From positions 24,562,607 through 24,626,606 of the forward strand of contig NC_026656.2 in the NCBI RefSeq assembly GCF_000004075.3: DNA of 64,000 nucleotides, written 5' to 3'. The DNA is from Cucumis sativus. Its lineage: Eukaryota; Streptophyta; Magnoliopsida; Cucurbitales; Cucurbitaceae. Below, piece by piece: positions 46,330 through 58,392 of the stretch. A program made the position numbers and the translations under genes. Under the pieces are notes generated by a model. It searched no databases. It saw nothing but the letters and a program-made list of their open reading frames with translations, and was not told where the DNA came from. Position 1 is the stretch's first letter. Every line of letters begins with the position of its first letter.

Positions 46330-48282
46330 TCAACGACCCATGTCAAGACTAACCGTGAAGGAATGTTCATTTGAGCTTGTCGATGTGGAAGGAGCAGGGT
46401 ATGTAGGAACAGGCATTTTATTTGGAAGATTAGGCATCATTGTCTCAAAGCTTAGAACTTGAATCACTTGTTTTATGGATGGTCTAAGATTAGGGTCTGG
46501 ATAAGCACTCCATAGTCCAACTAGCATCAAACACTCAACTTGTTTCTTGTCATAATCAGAATGTAATTTCTCATCTATCCCAACATGCAATTGTCCACTC
46601 CCATAAAGATCCCAAACCCACTCTACTAAACCCTTATGGGATTCTTCTTCCAAAGACGTTCTTGACTTTTTCCCCGTAGCAATCTCTAAAGCGACCACTC
46701 CAAAACTAAATACATCAGATTCCTTACTAGCTCTATTTGTACTTATGTATTCTGGTGCTAAGTACCCCAAAGTTCCAGCCAACCTAGTTGTTCGAGCACC
46801 CAACTCATGTTCCATTAATCGAGCAAGCCCAAAATCTCCAAGCTTGACATTAAAGTTTGAATCCAACATGACGTTACTAGATTTAATATCTCTATGAACC
46901 ACACACTGTTCCCATTCTTCATGGAGATATAATAAAGCAGAGGCTAGACCTAAAGCAATCTTATATCTCACAGTCCAACCAAGAGGGGTTCTTTTCCCAA
47001 ATAGATGAGAATCAAGACTACCATTAGACATGAATTCATAAACCAACAAGAACTCACCTTTATCGTGACACCAACCAATGAGTTGCACCAAGTTTCGATG
47101 ACGAAGCCGACTAATGATCTTCACTTCGGTTATATACTCATTTCTCCCTTGTCTCGAACCCCTTGATATTTTCTTCACAGCTACTGTCAAATCTATGCTT
47201 GGTATGTAGCCTCTATACACTGCACCGAATCCTCCTTCCCCTAGCTTCCTCTCATTAGAAAAGTTGTTGGTCGCCATGGCAAGAAGCTTGTGAGAAAACC
47301 TTCTTGGCCCAGCCCCTGTTTCCAAATCATCATTAATGGATGTCAAATTCACTTCCTCAAGATTTTCTTCCTCTCCTAATTTCCTTTTCTTTCGCTTCAA
47401 CCACCAAAGTACAGCAAATAACACAATTATTAAAACCCCAACTGAAACTGTTACACCTACAATGACAGTAACTTTGTTTCCACTATCTTTACTTGGTTGC
47501 TTCATATCCAATGTAGAGTTGAATTCCCAAGAAAACAGAGTATGTCTTTCCACATTTGCACCATTTGCTCCTGTAATTCCCACTGTCACCCATTCAGGAA
47601 GAATATCCCTTAGATCAATATGATAACTCAAGGTAGTATTTTCTAATGAAGTAGATGTCTTTTGGTATTTCCAAGAAACACTCAAGTTTTTAGTGGTTGA
47701 ACTGTAGTCAATCCACACATCAGCCAAATCCCCACTATGTAACGTAACGTTAAAATGAGTAGTATTAGAAGAAGAGACAGAGTTAATATTGATACCCACA
47801 TGTTCATAAGAAGGATCCCACTCATCATTGATATGAGTATCAAATTCAACATGAAGAATTTGGTTGATAGGGGTGTTTTTATAGGTCTTGTTGTAAAGTC
47901 CAAGATACCCACCAGCTGAATTTGTAGGGATTTGAGAGTCAGGTGGAGCTAAGAAGAAAGCAATCCCACTACCATATTTTGTTCGATTTTGTGTATCAAT
48001 AGAGAAGGTGAAATGGGTTGAGAAATCAGTGAGTTTTCTAGTTTTAGAGTCCCAAATTGGGATTGTATCTTTGTAAATAACTCTACCAACATGGGAATAA
48101 GATTTAGGGCCACTAAGCAAAATCTTTCCATTAGAAGCAACAGCATCTCCTTGATATTGCATGCTGTTATCAATGGAATCGAATTGGTGTTGTTTGAATG
48201 AAACTGAAACAGCAAGGAAAGGAAGATGAAGAAGAAGAAAAAAAAGACTTGGGATTGAAAGAAGGTACAAGAAAGTACCCAT
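46330..48282 (-). CDS. L-type lectin receptor-like kinase (clade IX-like), second copy
   Basis: Intronless, 650 residues from Met at 48282. The frame is open to an ATG at 48393, but the extra 37 residues are basic and would bury the signal peptide, so 48282 (MGTFLYLLSIPSLFFLLLH) was chosen. Signal peptide at 1 to about 27; lectin domain to about 258, with IAFFLAP, NSAGGYLGLY and HVEFDTHINDEWDPSYEHVGIN; transmembrane helix at about 271-294 ending in WWLKRKKRK. The kinase has GEGGFG (348-353), Lys370, Glu386, HRDIKSSN (Asp465, Asn470), DFG (483-485) and APE (509-511), so it should be active. By eye the cytoplasmic half is nearly nine-tenths identical to the copy at 30948-32927, while the lectin halves share only about six-tenths. 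It is a plasma-membrane receptor kinase with an unknown ligand. Confidence 0.95.
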   Translation of the reverse strand: MGTFLYLLSIPSLFFLLLHLPFLAVSVSFKQHQFDSIDNSMQYQGDAVASNGKILLSGPKSYSHVGRVIYKDTIPIWDSKTRKLTDFSTHFTFSIDTQNRTKYGSGIAFFLAPPDSQIPTNSAGGYLGLYNKTYKNTPINQILHVEFDTHINDEWDPSYEHVGININSVSSSNTTHFNVTLHSGDLADVWIDYSSTTKNLSVSWKYQKTSTSLENTTLSYHIDLRDILPEWVTVGITGANGANVERHTLFSWEFNSTLDMKQPSKDSGNKVTVIVGVTVSVGVLIIVLFAVLWWLKRKKRKLGEEENLEEVNLTSINDDLETGAGPRRFSHKLLAMATNNFSNERKLGEGGFGAVYRGYIPSIDLTVAVKKISRGSRQGRNEYITEVKIISRLRHRNLVQLIGWCHDKGEFLLVYEFMSNGSLDSHLFGKRTPLGWTVRYKIALGLASALLYLHEEWEQCVVHRDIKSSNVMLDSNFNVKLGDFGLARLMEHELGARTTRLAGTLGYLAPEYISTNRASKESDVFSFGVVALEIATGKKSRTSLEEESHKGLVEWVWDLYGSGQLHVGIDEKLHSDYDKKQVECLMLVGLWSAYPDPNLRPSIKQVIQVLSFETMMPNLPNKMPVPTYPAPSTSTSSNEHSFTVSLDMGR

Positions 48283-51200
48283 TTGATGATTCAAGATCAA
48301 TGTTTGATGAGTAATGGGACGACATTTGGAGTTTGTAATCTTAATATAAGGGTTTTTCTTTCTTTCTTTCGTTTTTTTAATGAGAATTTCCAAAAATCAT
48401 CCCTAAAATATTGGCAGTTGCAATTATACAATTAAATTTACAAAATTAAACTATAGTATTTATCTAAATTTTAAAATTCAACTCTTAAATTTCATAGTTG
48501 TATAAACGGCAATCATTATCTAAGTTTGATGATTCAATTATTGTTATTTGTAGATCCAACTTTTACGATTATTGCAAGTTTGAGAGTCAAATTTCAACAC
48601 TTTTATAAATTTAGAAGTCGGTTATTATTTGAAGTTTGAAAGTGTAACTGCAACTACCACAATAATTATTTTTGTAATCTTTTTTATATTTAATGAGAAA
48701 TTATTTTCCTTACCCTTTTGGAGAAATTCATTGATACGTGGATTAGTTCACACAATTTAGCATTTTTCATATTCATATTGAAAATTTGGTATTAATGACT
48801 TTGGAGCTATGGTGTGAAAACGTTTGATTCTTCTCTAATGCCAAGTCACAATTTGACCAAGTTTATATTCACTTTTTAATTTCTTAAACTTTAATTTTCT
48901 TTTTTTTTTTTTATCATTACACACTAGATTTTTTTTATTTGTCGACATAAAAGATTTTTAAAATAAGAACGACATAGAAGAAAATCAACAATATTACATA
49001 TTAATTATCATCTTAAAATTTGATGGTAAGACGATATTCTACTTTGAAAAATGATTAACTTTGGCATGAAATAGTTGATTTAAATAATTCAACCATAATA
49101 AAAATTTGTCAATAAAGTTTTATTTTATATTTGTGATAAGCAGATATACGTAAAGATAGACATTAACAATTTTAGTGATAAGACACTAATATACCGTCTT
49201 AATCTATTCTAGTTTACTACTAATAGGAAATAAATGTAGTCTATAATTATAAATTAAAAATGTATAATACACAAGTATTGTCAAATAACAATTTTAAAAT
49301 AACATGGAGAGTATAATGCATTGAATAATAATTTATAAAAGAAAATTTGTAGTGAACCCAAGAGTAAGTATGTATTACTTGGTAGGCACTCATTTGACCA
49401 AGTGCTTTTCTTGTGGTTTTCAAATAATCAACTTGTATTTTTTTTTTTTTTTTTTTACTTTTCTTTTCTCTATATAAAACTAAGTTTTTCTTAGTTCTTC
49501 CATTCTTAAGAAATAATAGGAAAAGCTTTGGAAGTTTATTCTATTGACACTCTTTATTTATTGGTCTCTCTCAAGTGATATTATTTTATATTGTTTTTAG
49601 CATCAATGATTGAGTTATTTTCCATTCTCTTCAACGGTGGTGTTATGTAATTTTTGGTATTATTTAGTTGGGGTTAGATAGTTATGGATTGTTTATTTCC
49701 CATGTTCCCTACTTTCTTTGTTTTAGTGGATTGATTTCTTTAATACAAACCTTCGACTTTTTAGAAGAAAAAAAACATTTTTAGTTCTTGAGTTTTGATC
49801 TATAGCTTTATTGTGTGATATGTAACATTAAAAAATTACAAAAGAAATATCTACATTTATATTCTCCATTTTCTCCATCTTTGTTCTCTTTAATTTTAAT
49901 GGACTAATTAATATTTTGATGATAACAACTGACAAACATGTTTTAGTTACGCATTGTTTTAGTACTTTTTAAAGTGTCAGTTACTTAAAGTTTGAAATAA
50001 TAAAGGAAACACAATTTAAATCACTCAAACCAGGCTAAAGAAAAAATCAATCAAATGAAAAATTGATAAGCAAAACAAAATCATCGAAAAATCTTAATAT
50101 GGGGATGATGTGGTATATGACTCGATGGTCAATTAGTAGCGTTTTAACTCTAAGTTGTGAAAATCAGAGTCAAATTAGTAGTGACATAACCAAGTGAAGC
50201 TTGAGAAGTGGAGTAGGCCAGTTGCGTCGAACTACTATAAATTTTTTTGTCTTTCTCTTATTTGATTTTGCAATCAATTATTTTATTATTGTTTTGGGTA
50301 AATATATTCTAGAATCGTGGGTAAAATGATCCAAGAAGAGAAAGAGAAGACAGAAGGGACTAGGGTCCAACATAGCAAGACTTAAAAGGGATGAAACCCT
50401 AACGTGCCTAGCAAGAATGTTAGGCCCGTCAACGTAAGCTTAAAGAAGATCCATACGCAACTTGTTCAAAATAGCCCAATCACCTTGACCTTGGCGAAGG
50501 ATGAGGCCGAGGTCGTCCTTCTTTGTTTGGGTCTATTTGGGCCTTGGAAAAATAATTGTTTGGGTCAAAAAGCCCAAACCAGCCAACCTTGCCTCGACTT
50601 TAGCCTCGACCAAGGATGAATTAGAATGAGACCTAGGCTAACCTTCCCCGTTTGATGAACAAAGCATATGTTCTATTTGAGCCATGGAAAGATAGTATTT
50701 TCGGGTCAAAAGCCCAAACCAAACTCCTATATCCATCCTTGGTCGAGATCGAGCTTAACAATTTATAAACAGAAAAAACTCTGACCAATTTAGCTTGAGA
50801 GATAACATATTTTAATTTATCTAAGATTAGGAAACTCGATGGTTCAACATGAGGTAACTAAAACTTTCGACTTCTTTATTTAAAAAGTTTTGTTATTGGG
50901 TTAGACATCACACCTATTTTTCTTTTGTTTTGCAAACCATCTCCATCTTAAATTACAAATCCAACTTAGAGTGGAACTTAGGTGTGTTTTTCCTTAATTG
51001 GGCATTGATAGTTATATTTTATTTTATACAAAATTAATTGTTCATATTTGTATTTATATTATCAATGTTGTTGTGAAAATTAAATTAGATGCTTGAATTT
51101 GTTTATGTCAATTTATTGGTCATTTTGAAGTGAAAGCATATGCATGGAACTATGGTTAAAATTAATGCTTTAATTTGCTTAATTTGGTCCCCCGTTCTGT

Positions 51201-51876
51201 AAAATTAATGTTTTAATTAGTTTTAGTTAATTAAAAACCCTATCACTCTTTCTATTGGGTTGCCATATCAATTCTACAAACTCTTCACATCACTCTCTCT
51301 TCTACATGCCCAATTCTACCCAAAGTTTTATTCTATTTAATTACATTTTAGGTGATGACAAACCATCTCTCACACGAAACCTGTCCAACGTCCTCAAACT
51401 TACAAGGTTGCTTTAGCCACAAAACCCGAACATACAAACACAAAATTCCATTTTATATACAATATTTGACTTCCGCTTCATTGCCGATCTCACTTTTGAC
51501 CGACATCGTTCCTTAATTTCATCCATCAATATAATTATTCATGTAATGTCTTTTTGACTTTAAGAGAAGAACATGAACAAGCTGAGATTACATCCAAACG
51601 AAAGAGATCCTAATTAAGGACATGGTAGTATGGTATAAAGAAAAACTTAGAAAAATTAAAAGTCACTTTCTTCTATACCAACAAGAATCACTTTCCTTTT
51701 CGATAAGGCAATCATAGTAACTCCAAACTTAAGCATGTTTAACTTGAAATTTTTTTACGTTGACTGACCTTCTTAGATTTTTTTTAAGATGAATGTGAGT
51801 GAGAACAAAGTATGTTGAAATGACTTGTTGTTGGTTGTGGGGACAACTTTCACTCTAATAAACCTTCAACATAACT
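48283..51876. other. Promoter side of LecRK 2 and long spacer
   Basis: No gene is supported. 50300-50790 is less AT-rich and contains diverged internal repeats (GGGTCAAAAGCCCAAACCA at about 50553 and 50703; ATTTGAGCCATGGAAA against ATTTGGGCCTTGGAAA), so it is probably an old duplicated or mobile segment. T runs lie at about 48900 and 49438-49456. Confidence 0.4.
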
Positions 51877-52108
51877 AAGAATGACAATGTTGTCAGGTTG
51901 TAGAGACATAAGGAAATGTCAGGGTCGTCAGTTACTGAATTCAATTTTGAATCCTGGTTTGAATCTTGAGCCTGATGTGTTACACGAGAAGCAAGAATGA
52001 CAATGTTATTAGCCAGGTCATAGGGGATCTAGAGGAATATCAAGATTGTTAGTTGACGAATTCAGATTCTGAATCCTTATTCGAATCTTGGGCTTGAGGT
52101 GTTACACT
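51877..52108. repeat. 116-bp tandem duplication
   Basis: AAGAATGACAATGTT starts at 51877 and again at 51993. Each unit continues with a CAGGT, GTAG/ATAG and CTGAATCC-like block and ends GATGTGTTACAC or GAGGTGTTACAC. The units are clearly diverged, so the duplication is not recent. Confidence 0.75.
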
Positions 52109-52680
52109 TTTCCTATTAAGCCTAAATACCTTAAAGTGTGCAGAGAATCAATATCATATACGTATTTGATATTGATACATCCATATATGTTGTAGGTACG
52201 TGAAATAGAGTATCTATCTTTTATTTATTTATTTATTTCAAATTCGTGAAGGGGAGATGAGCCAATCAATGTTTTTTTTTTTTTTTTTTTGGTATATTTG
52301 TAATGAGTTTTGACCCTATAACTCATAGCTCACCTAATTTCATACAAATGTTATAGATACTAACAAATTAAATAAATGATAAATATATAAAAATTAAAAA
52401 ACTTTATCTGCTGATAAATACATGCATGCCCATATTAGTGTCAATTGTCAAGTGTCAAAAACTAATCATCCCATTTGTTGTGCATGTTTCTTAATATGGT
52501 GCCATAGTTTCTATGTAATCATATTGGTTGAATTTCAAAACAAATTGGAGATAGTGGAGTTAGTTTAGAGTTTTGGGAAACTTTATATATTTTTTTCCTA
52601 TTTTCTTAATTTATTTAAAAAAAATATATTATTTATTTAATATTATATTTTCTCGATATCCATATTTTTGCTATGTCTCA

Positions 52681-52960
52681 TTTTTACAACACGTTATCAG
52701 CACGAGGTCCAACTGTTTCCTCTGTCGAAGGTACATTTTGAAATGTTACCATGAAAAATCTTGCAAAACTAGAACTTATGGTCCTTCACATTAAGGGTAG
52801 CAATTATTTACCATAGGTTCTTGATGGTGAGATACATCTCAATGCCATGAATCTCGGAGATACAATTAAAGAAGTAAATGGACTGACCCATAAAGAAAAA
52901 AATGAAAGCCATGATTTTCCATTGTTATCACATTCATGAGGATTTGAAGTACTCAAAATA
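52681..52960 (+). mobile_element. Copia-type gag remnant with primer-site-like sequence
   Basis: CAACACGTTATCAGCACGAG at about 52687 is the sequence commonly seen where a copia LTR meets the internal domain. About 60 bases later a plus frame gives MKNLAKLELMVLHIKGSNYL and then VLDGEIHLNAMNLGDTI, the start of a copia gag, broken by a stop after YLP. The rest of the element is not seen; the sequence turns into a minisatellite. Confidence 0.6.
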
Positions 52961-53029
52961 TTTAACAATAAATGTATATGTGTGTACCAGTGAAGAATAC
53001 TAAATGTATATATGCAATACTTCAGGTGT

Positions 53030-53350
53030 ATCAAACATATCACATGCACCAAGCGTATCAAATTTGTTTAGTGTACTAATGAAACATAACAAGTTTATTA
53101 ATAGTGCATCAAGTGTATCAAACTCATCATTGAAGCCTTTAAGTATATCAAAGCCTAAAGGGTATCAAGTATATTAAGAAGAATCAAGTGTAACAAAAAG
53201 TATTAGGTGTTTCGAGTGTATCAAAGGGTATTGAGTATATCAAAGAGTATTATGGTGCATCAAGTGTATCAAAGGTCCAAAGCTTATCAAGAAGTGTCAA
53301 ATATATATTAAGTGTATGAAGAAGTATCAAATGTATCAGATGTATATTAG
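53030..53350. repeat. GTATCAA-type degenerate minisatellite
   Basis: The words GTATCAA, GTATCAAAG, GCATCAAGT and GTATATTAAG recur about every 10-20 bases over 300 bases, for example AAGTGTATCAAACTC, GAGTGTATCAAAGGG and AAGTGTATCAAAGG. No coding frame is present. Confidence 0.75.
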
Positions 53351-53737
53351 TAACGAAGACATTTGTGACATTTTATATTTTGTACATGTGGGTTGGGCTT
53401 TATTTTTACAACTTTTGCAAACAATAAATTTATGTGCTATGAACTTAATTATTATAACTTGTTTTGTCTTTTTTGCAAATACCTCTAGTTTTTAACTCAT
53501 TTTGAAAATTCAAACGTATTTTTTAAACTTTTGAAACTTCATGAACATTTTTTATCTGTGTAGGGGCATTCTTTTTTATAATTCAACCTATTTTTAATAG
53601 CCATAGGATCCATCAATGACTATTGAGATTCAACTAATGACGGTTGAATTGTGGAGTTGTAATGATCTTAGGCTTTTGATGGATTGGCTGGAGGTGGTGT
53701 TGATGTGTTTTGTTTGTAAAGTGTGCTTGGCCACACT

Positions 53738-55920
53738 CACTACTAGAAAAACTAGTTTCCATGACTTTTAAAATATGTCATCACTAGATTTCGTGATTCT
53801 ATTTTTTCGATTGTGTAATCCACATCAATGTAAGTCGATAGATAATTTGTAGAGAAAGTATCACAATTAGATATTTTATGATATTTATTTCAATCAAAAT
53901 TAATTATTTAATGATACTTAATTATTTATATCACGTCATTGTCAATCTATTTGTATTATTTCTCTAGCATGTTCCAACTCATGAAGTAAGCACCGTAAAG
54001 CATCGGGTGAACTTTGAATAGGTATCATTGATGAAAATCCAAAACCTATGTTTGACTTTTTGTCCTCGTCGTATATGTAAGTATCTAATTGTTACAATGA
54101 TCAAAGTAGTTGAATAAACAAAACAACATAAGTTAAAAAAAATGTTACTTTTTCGTTGTCGATTATTAGAAGGTGTCGTTGGCCATACATTCTTACCATT
54201 CGTATCATAATCGAATGCAGTCCCAACTGGTGCGACAATAATGTGTCATTTTTTTATCCCATTGCCAAGAAATAAGAAGTACCGTCCTACTTTGGAGTGG
54301 TTGCAACACAAGAATGACATCAAAATAGAATATTACACAAAAAGCACACTAAAGCCTCTATAAAACCTTGCCTTAATCCTTCTCGATGTCTCATTCGTAC
54401 TAGAAGTTTGTTTTTTTAAAAAACTTTTTCAACCTTCTTTTCTACTTTTACTTTAATTTGTTTGGAATTTCTTTTTCGTTTCAAGGATTTTGGCTTCAAC
54501 TACAAAAAGAAAAAAAAGGTTAAAACAATTTTTTTTGGGTGTGTTGTGTCACAACTTATGTACAAACAAAAAACTACAGAATGAGTGTAGAATCACACTT
54601 ACATTTTCATCTTGCTTTGATGATCCGCCATCTTATTCTTCCATATTTTGAATAGAAACACCAATTTTCGTGTTATGAGAAATGTTTTTCGGTCTCAATA
54701 AGATGTCCTTCACATACATACAAACTATAATTGGTTACATGAATTCATAAGTACACACATCCAACCCAAAGTAAATGATACGAAAACAACATATTTAACC
54801 TTCCGCATGGTCTTCATTTAGTTCATCATCGTGTTTATCGTTGTCTATTTCACCCTCTTTTGAACCCTTCTATTTTCTCTATTTTTTCTCTAGCTCTCTA
54901 ATATGTGCCATCATTTTTAGCTTTCTCTTTCGCCTCATTGTACCCTCATTTTTGTTAAGTTTAGAAACTTGTTTTTGGGTACGAAAATATTCGGTTGACA
55001 TGATAAACTTACCCATTCCACTAAATCTCTTAGAGGATCTTTGGTTCCTATGTTTGTGATAGGATATCATCACTTATCAGTGCTTTAACACCTTCGACCT
55101 TTTGATTGATTGATATTTATTTATTTCATTCTATCAAAATGAAAACCGGCAAAAAAACAAAAAAATCATTAACCAATAATGGTACAAAATATCAATCAAC
55201 CTCACTTGCTATACTATCAATGACTTCTTGAGTGCTTTTGTCAGGAGTATTTTCATCCTTACCTAATCAAGCATGTTTTCATAAAATACATCGCTCAGTT
55301 GGTTCTTCGTGTTGTGACTTGTTTTTCTGCATCCAGTATTACATAATCACACATTTACATTTTATCTTACTAATTTTTTTGAGAGATTAGCGTACCCTTT
55401 CCGCTTCAATAATCGATTGTTGTACATGTACTTTTTTCTCTTCTCCTTGTTCGTACTGTTCATGATCTAATAAAGTACCAAATAAATTATCAACATGACA
55501 TAATTCATAAATAAAAGTAATAATACTTTTAAAGGAAAATCTTTAAAGATATTAACTTAACACTCTTTACCAAATGTTTGTGTTGATTATATACATCATG
55601 GTCTAGTAGAGTAAACCAGAAAATATAAAGTTATGTTGGTACCTTAATCAAGTCGTAGAAATTTTCTTTTATTTCCTTCGACACAAGCCTCCAACTCGTG
55701 CGTGTAATTGAAACATGTGATCGAACACATTGTTCCAATAAAACTTTTCAATTTTGTTACATTTTCATCGATTGTTGACCATTCTCATTGTAATGAATTA
55801 CCCTCTTATGTTGTCACGTCTTGCTCCAAAGGTTACTTCATGCGACTAAGTGGAGGCATGTTGCCTAGTCGCCCAATGAGCATCTCTCATGGGATGACAC
55901 GCTGAACACCTAGTAAGCAG
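53738..55920 (-). mobile_element. CACTA (En/Spm) element remnant
   Basis: The left end reads CACTACTAGAAAAACTAG at 53738, a typical CACTA terminus. On the minus strand 55600-55900 yields, across frames, an MRDAHWATRQHAS block, a HYNENGQ-like block and RTSWRLVSKEIKENFYDL. That order recalls the region of plant CACTA transposases with Y-N-E-x-G-Q followed by W-x-x-V-x-x-x-x-K-E. A basic segment (MRRKRKLKMMAHIRELEKK) lies nearer the terminus at about 54880-54950. Frames are broken throughout. The right end was not identified, so the stated end is approximate. Confidence 0.5.
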
Positions 55921-57589
55921 AACAATTTCATAGACTACAATTTTAAACACGGAAGTCAAGCTTGAGAGAAAGAAGAGAACTTCATTAATGAATAACTATA
56001 AGAGTACATTTGATCATTGATACACAAATCTTCAAAAAAGGGACGGAATACAGACTCAAGAATAACTCGACTTTACATGCCTAACTTCTACATGCCACTA
56101 TGTGAAATAAATCAAATTTGTCATATTGTCACGATCAGTTATCAGAATAGGTGTTATATCAAATTTTTAATTTAATATTTCATAGTTTATCACGTCGTAT
56201 GCCTCTCGCATACTGGATAGTTATTTCACATAATATTTATGCATATTCAATTACGTCCTTGTATACCCTTTTCTCAACTCAAGTGTTTACCACACTCTTT
56301 TGCGAAATTGCACCTATGTGTAGTAAACTCAACACGTATAGCAAGTTCCATAAATTCCTCTATACATAACACGTCTTCCAATGCCAGATCACACAACAAG
56401 CAAATCTAAATTCCTCTTGAGGATATTTCTTCAAGGTCATTTTGTAAGTTAAGTAAATAAAATAAATTAGGGATTTGAAATCTAAATTCTAATCAACGTA
56501 ATGTAATTCAAATTGTCTTTATCAATATCTTATAACCCTCTTCACTTTTGGAACCAAACCTGCCGTCAGGCCTTAGTGATTAAACACAAAAAATATCATG
56601 ATACTATCAACTATTTGGCATTAGAAAGCCACTCAAGAGAGAACATGAAGGTCATGTAAACGTCAAACATATACTAAAAAGGATGAACATCCAAATGAGA
56701 CTCAATAGATCTATTCATCATATGAATCAACAACTCACAAATACGAAAGGATAGTAATAAAAGTTTACTACTCAATGAATCACAAACAACAACCCCTCCA
56801 CAATAGCTCTTGCTTTTGCATAAATAGGCAACAAATAAATCTCTAAAAAATCAAAAGACATTGTCTTTACTTCTAGAAACTCATCCAAACGAATACTTCC
56901 ACATCCACCGCAAATTTACATAGAGGCTAGCAGGACACGTGCTCTCTCTCACATTAATGATTTTTGTATTTTAATATTAATTTTGAAGTGTTATATATAT
57001 ATATATTAAATAATGCTAAAAAAGGGGCATTTAAAAAAATAAAAAATAAAATAGAATATTTTAACAATTATAACAAAATTTTAGATTCTATCACTGATAT
57101 AAATTGATGGATTCTATGAATGTCTATCAATGTCACTGACAGAAACAATGTCTATCAATTAATAATTATTATTGATATAATCTAAAATATTACTATATAT
57201 TGTAAATATTTGGTCAAATTTATTATTTTTGACGATTTCACTTGGAATAAATCACGATGATAGTGTAGTGGTTGGGAATACAATTTTAATATTTGAATTA
57301 ATAGGTATGGATCATACGTAGTAACCTCTTAAATTTGTCTTGGAACTCCACTTTATCATGAGCAATTCCAAAAACCTATAATCCCTTGAAAATTGATTTT
57401 TGTTTTTTTTTTTTATAATTTCCTAATAAAGAGATATTTTTCTTTAAAGAAATTAAACTATGTGGACCCACCCAGTTTCTGAAAGAATGAAAAAAAGGAA
57501 AAACTGAGCACACCTTATAATTATAATTATAATTATAAAATACAATTAAAAAAAGTGGAGGAAACCCTAAAAATAAATATTTGCCTCTT
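55921..57589. other. Intergenic spacer upstream of NAF1
   Basis: AT-rich. The segment at about 57080-57240 (CTATCACTGATATAAATTGATGG, CTATCAATGTCACTGACAG) shares its palindromic motif with 4858-4870. A TA-rich run TTATAATTATAATTATAATTATAAAAT at 57515-57541 lies about 50 bases before the pyrimidine-rich leader and may serve as the NAF1 core promoter. Confidence 0.45.
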
Positions 57590-58392
57590 CACTCTCATAG
57601 TCTCACGTGCTCGGTCCACGCCTCCACGCCTCCACGCCTTTTTCTTCTTCCTCTTCAAACCACCACCACCCTCGTTGCAAATACTTACATCTTCTTTCTT
57701 CTAGGTCTATCAATAAGGAAAGCAAAAGAAGAGAGGGTGAGGTGCAGTCTTCGAACACACATTGACAGACGGAGGCACCAGACATTCACGTATACAGAGA
57801 GTGAGTTTCTTTCTTCTGCAAACCACACACGCAGCATCCGACGCCTGACGGTTTAGGCGGGTTTCGAGCGGTTTTCCTGCGGGGTTTAGCCGTGGGTTTT
57901 TCGTGGCGGCAGTTGGTTTTTAGTTCGGTTGCACTGGGTTGCTCAACACCTTGATCTCCGTTCAGAGGAGGTGATTTCGGTGGGTTTTGGGTCTCGGTTT
58001 CAGAGGCAGCAGCCGACACCAGCTCAGCTCTCTTGTCTTTCTTCTCGTATTGTTGCTGTCGTTTTCTTTCTTCCGATAACGCTGCTGTAACCTCCCTTCT
58101 TGTTACTCTGTCACTGGTATTCTCCCAAAACTCTTTCTTCTTCCTCTTAAAATCGTCATCTCCTCTTCTTCTGCAGCTTAGTGCCGCCGCCGGCTCTCTC
58201 GTCTTTGTCTTCCATTTTCAGTTGAAAAACTTTAAATTCATTAAAACTTTAAATTCGTTATATGCTTTGCATTTCAAGATAATAAGTTGAGATTCTCCGC
58301 TTTAGCTGCAACTATATGTAGTCTGGATAGCTAGAGATATAGATGTTTACTTTTGTTCCCTTTCAATCGAATCACAATTTTGGTGCTCTTCG
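57590..58392 (+). promoter_or_regulatory. Probable long NAF1 5' leader
   Basis: Unlike its surroundings, this stretch is C/T-rich with many CTTCTTC and CCTCC words and higher G+C, as plant 5' leaders often are. A spliced leader intron is possible, but no junction was chosen. The start codon at 58393 is the first ATG followed by a long acidic frame. Confidence 0.5.

Noticed and set aside
47336..48215. Several short frames within LecRK 2 in other frames or on the plus strand
   Set aside because: They overlap an intact kinase coding sequence and have no independent support.
46330..48393. Upstream start of LecRK 2 at 48393
   Set aside because: Adds 37 basic residues before an evident signal peptide; the ATG at 48282 gives a normal N-terminus.
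57515..57541. AT-rich run as a definite NAF1 TATA box
   Set aside because: Position is plausible, but such runs are everywhere in this window; kept only as a remark.
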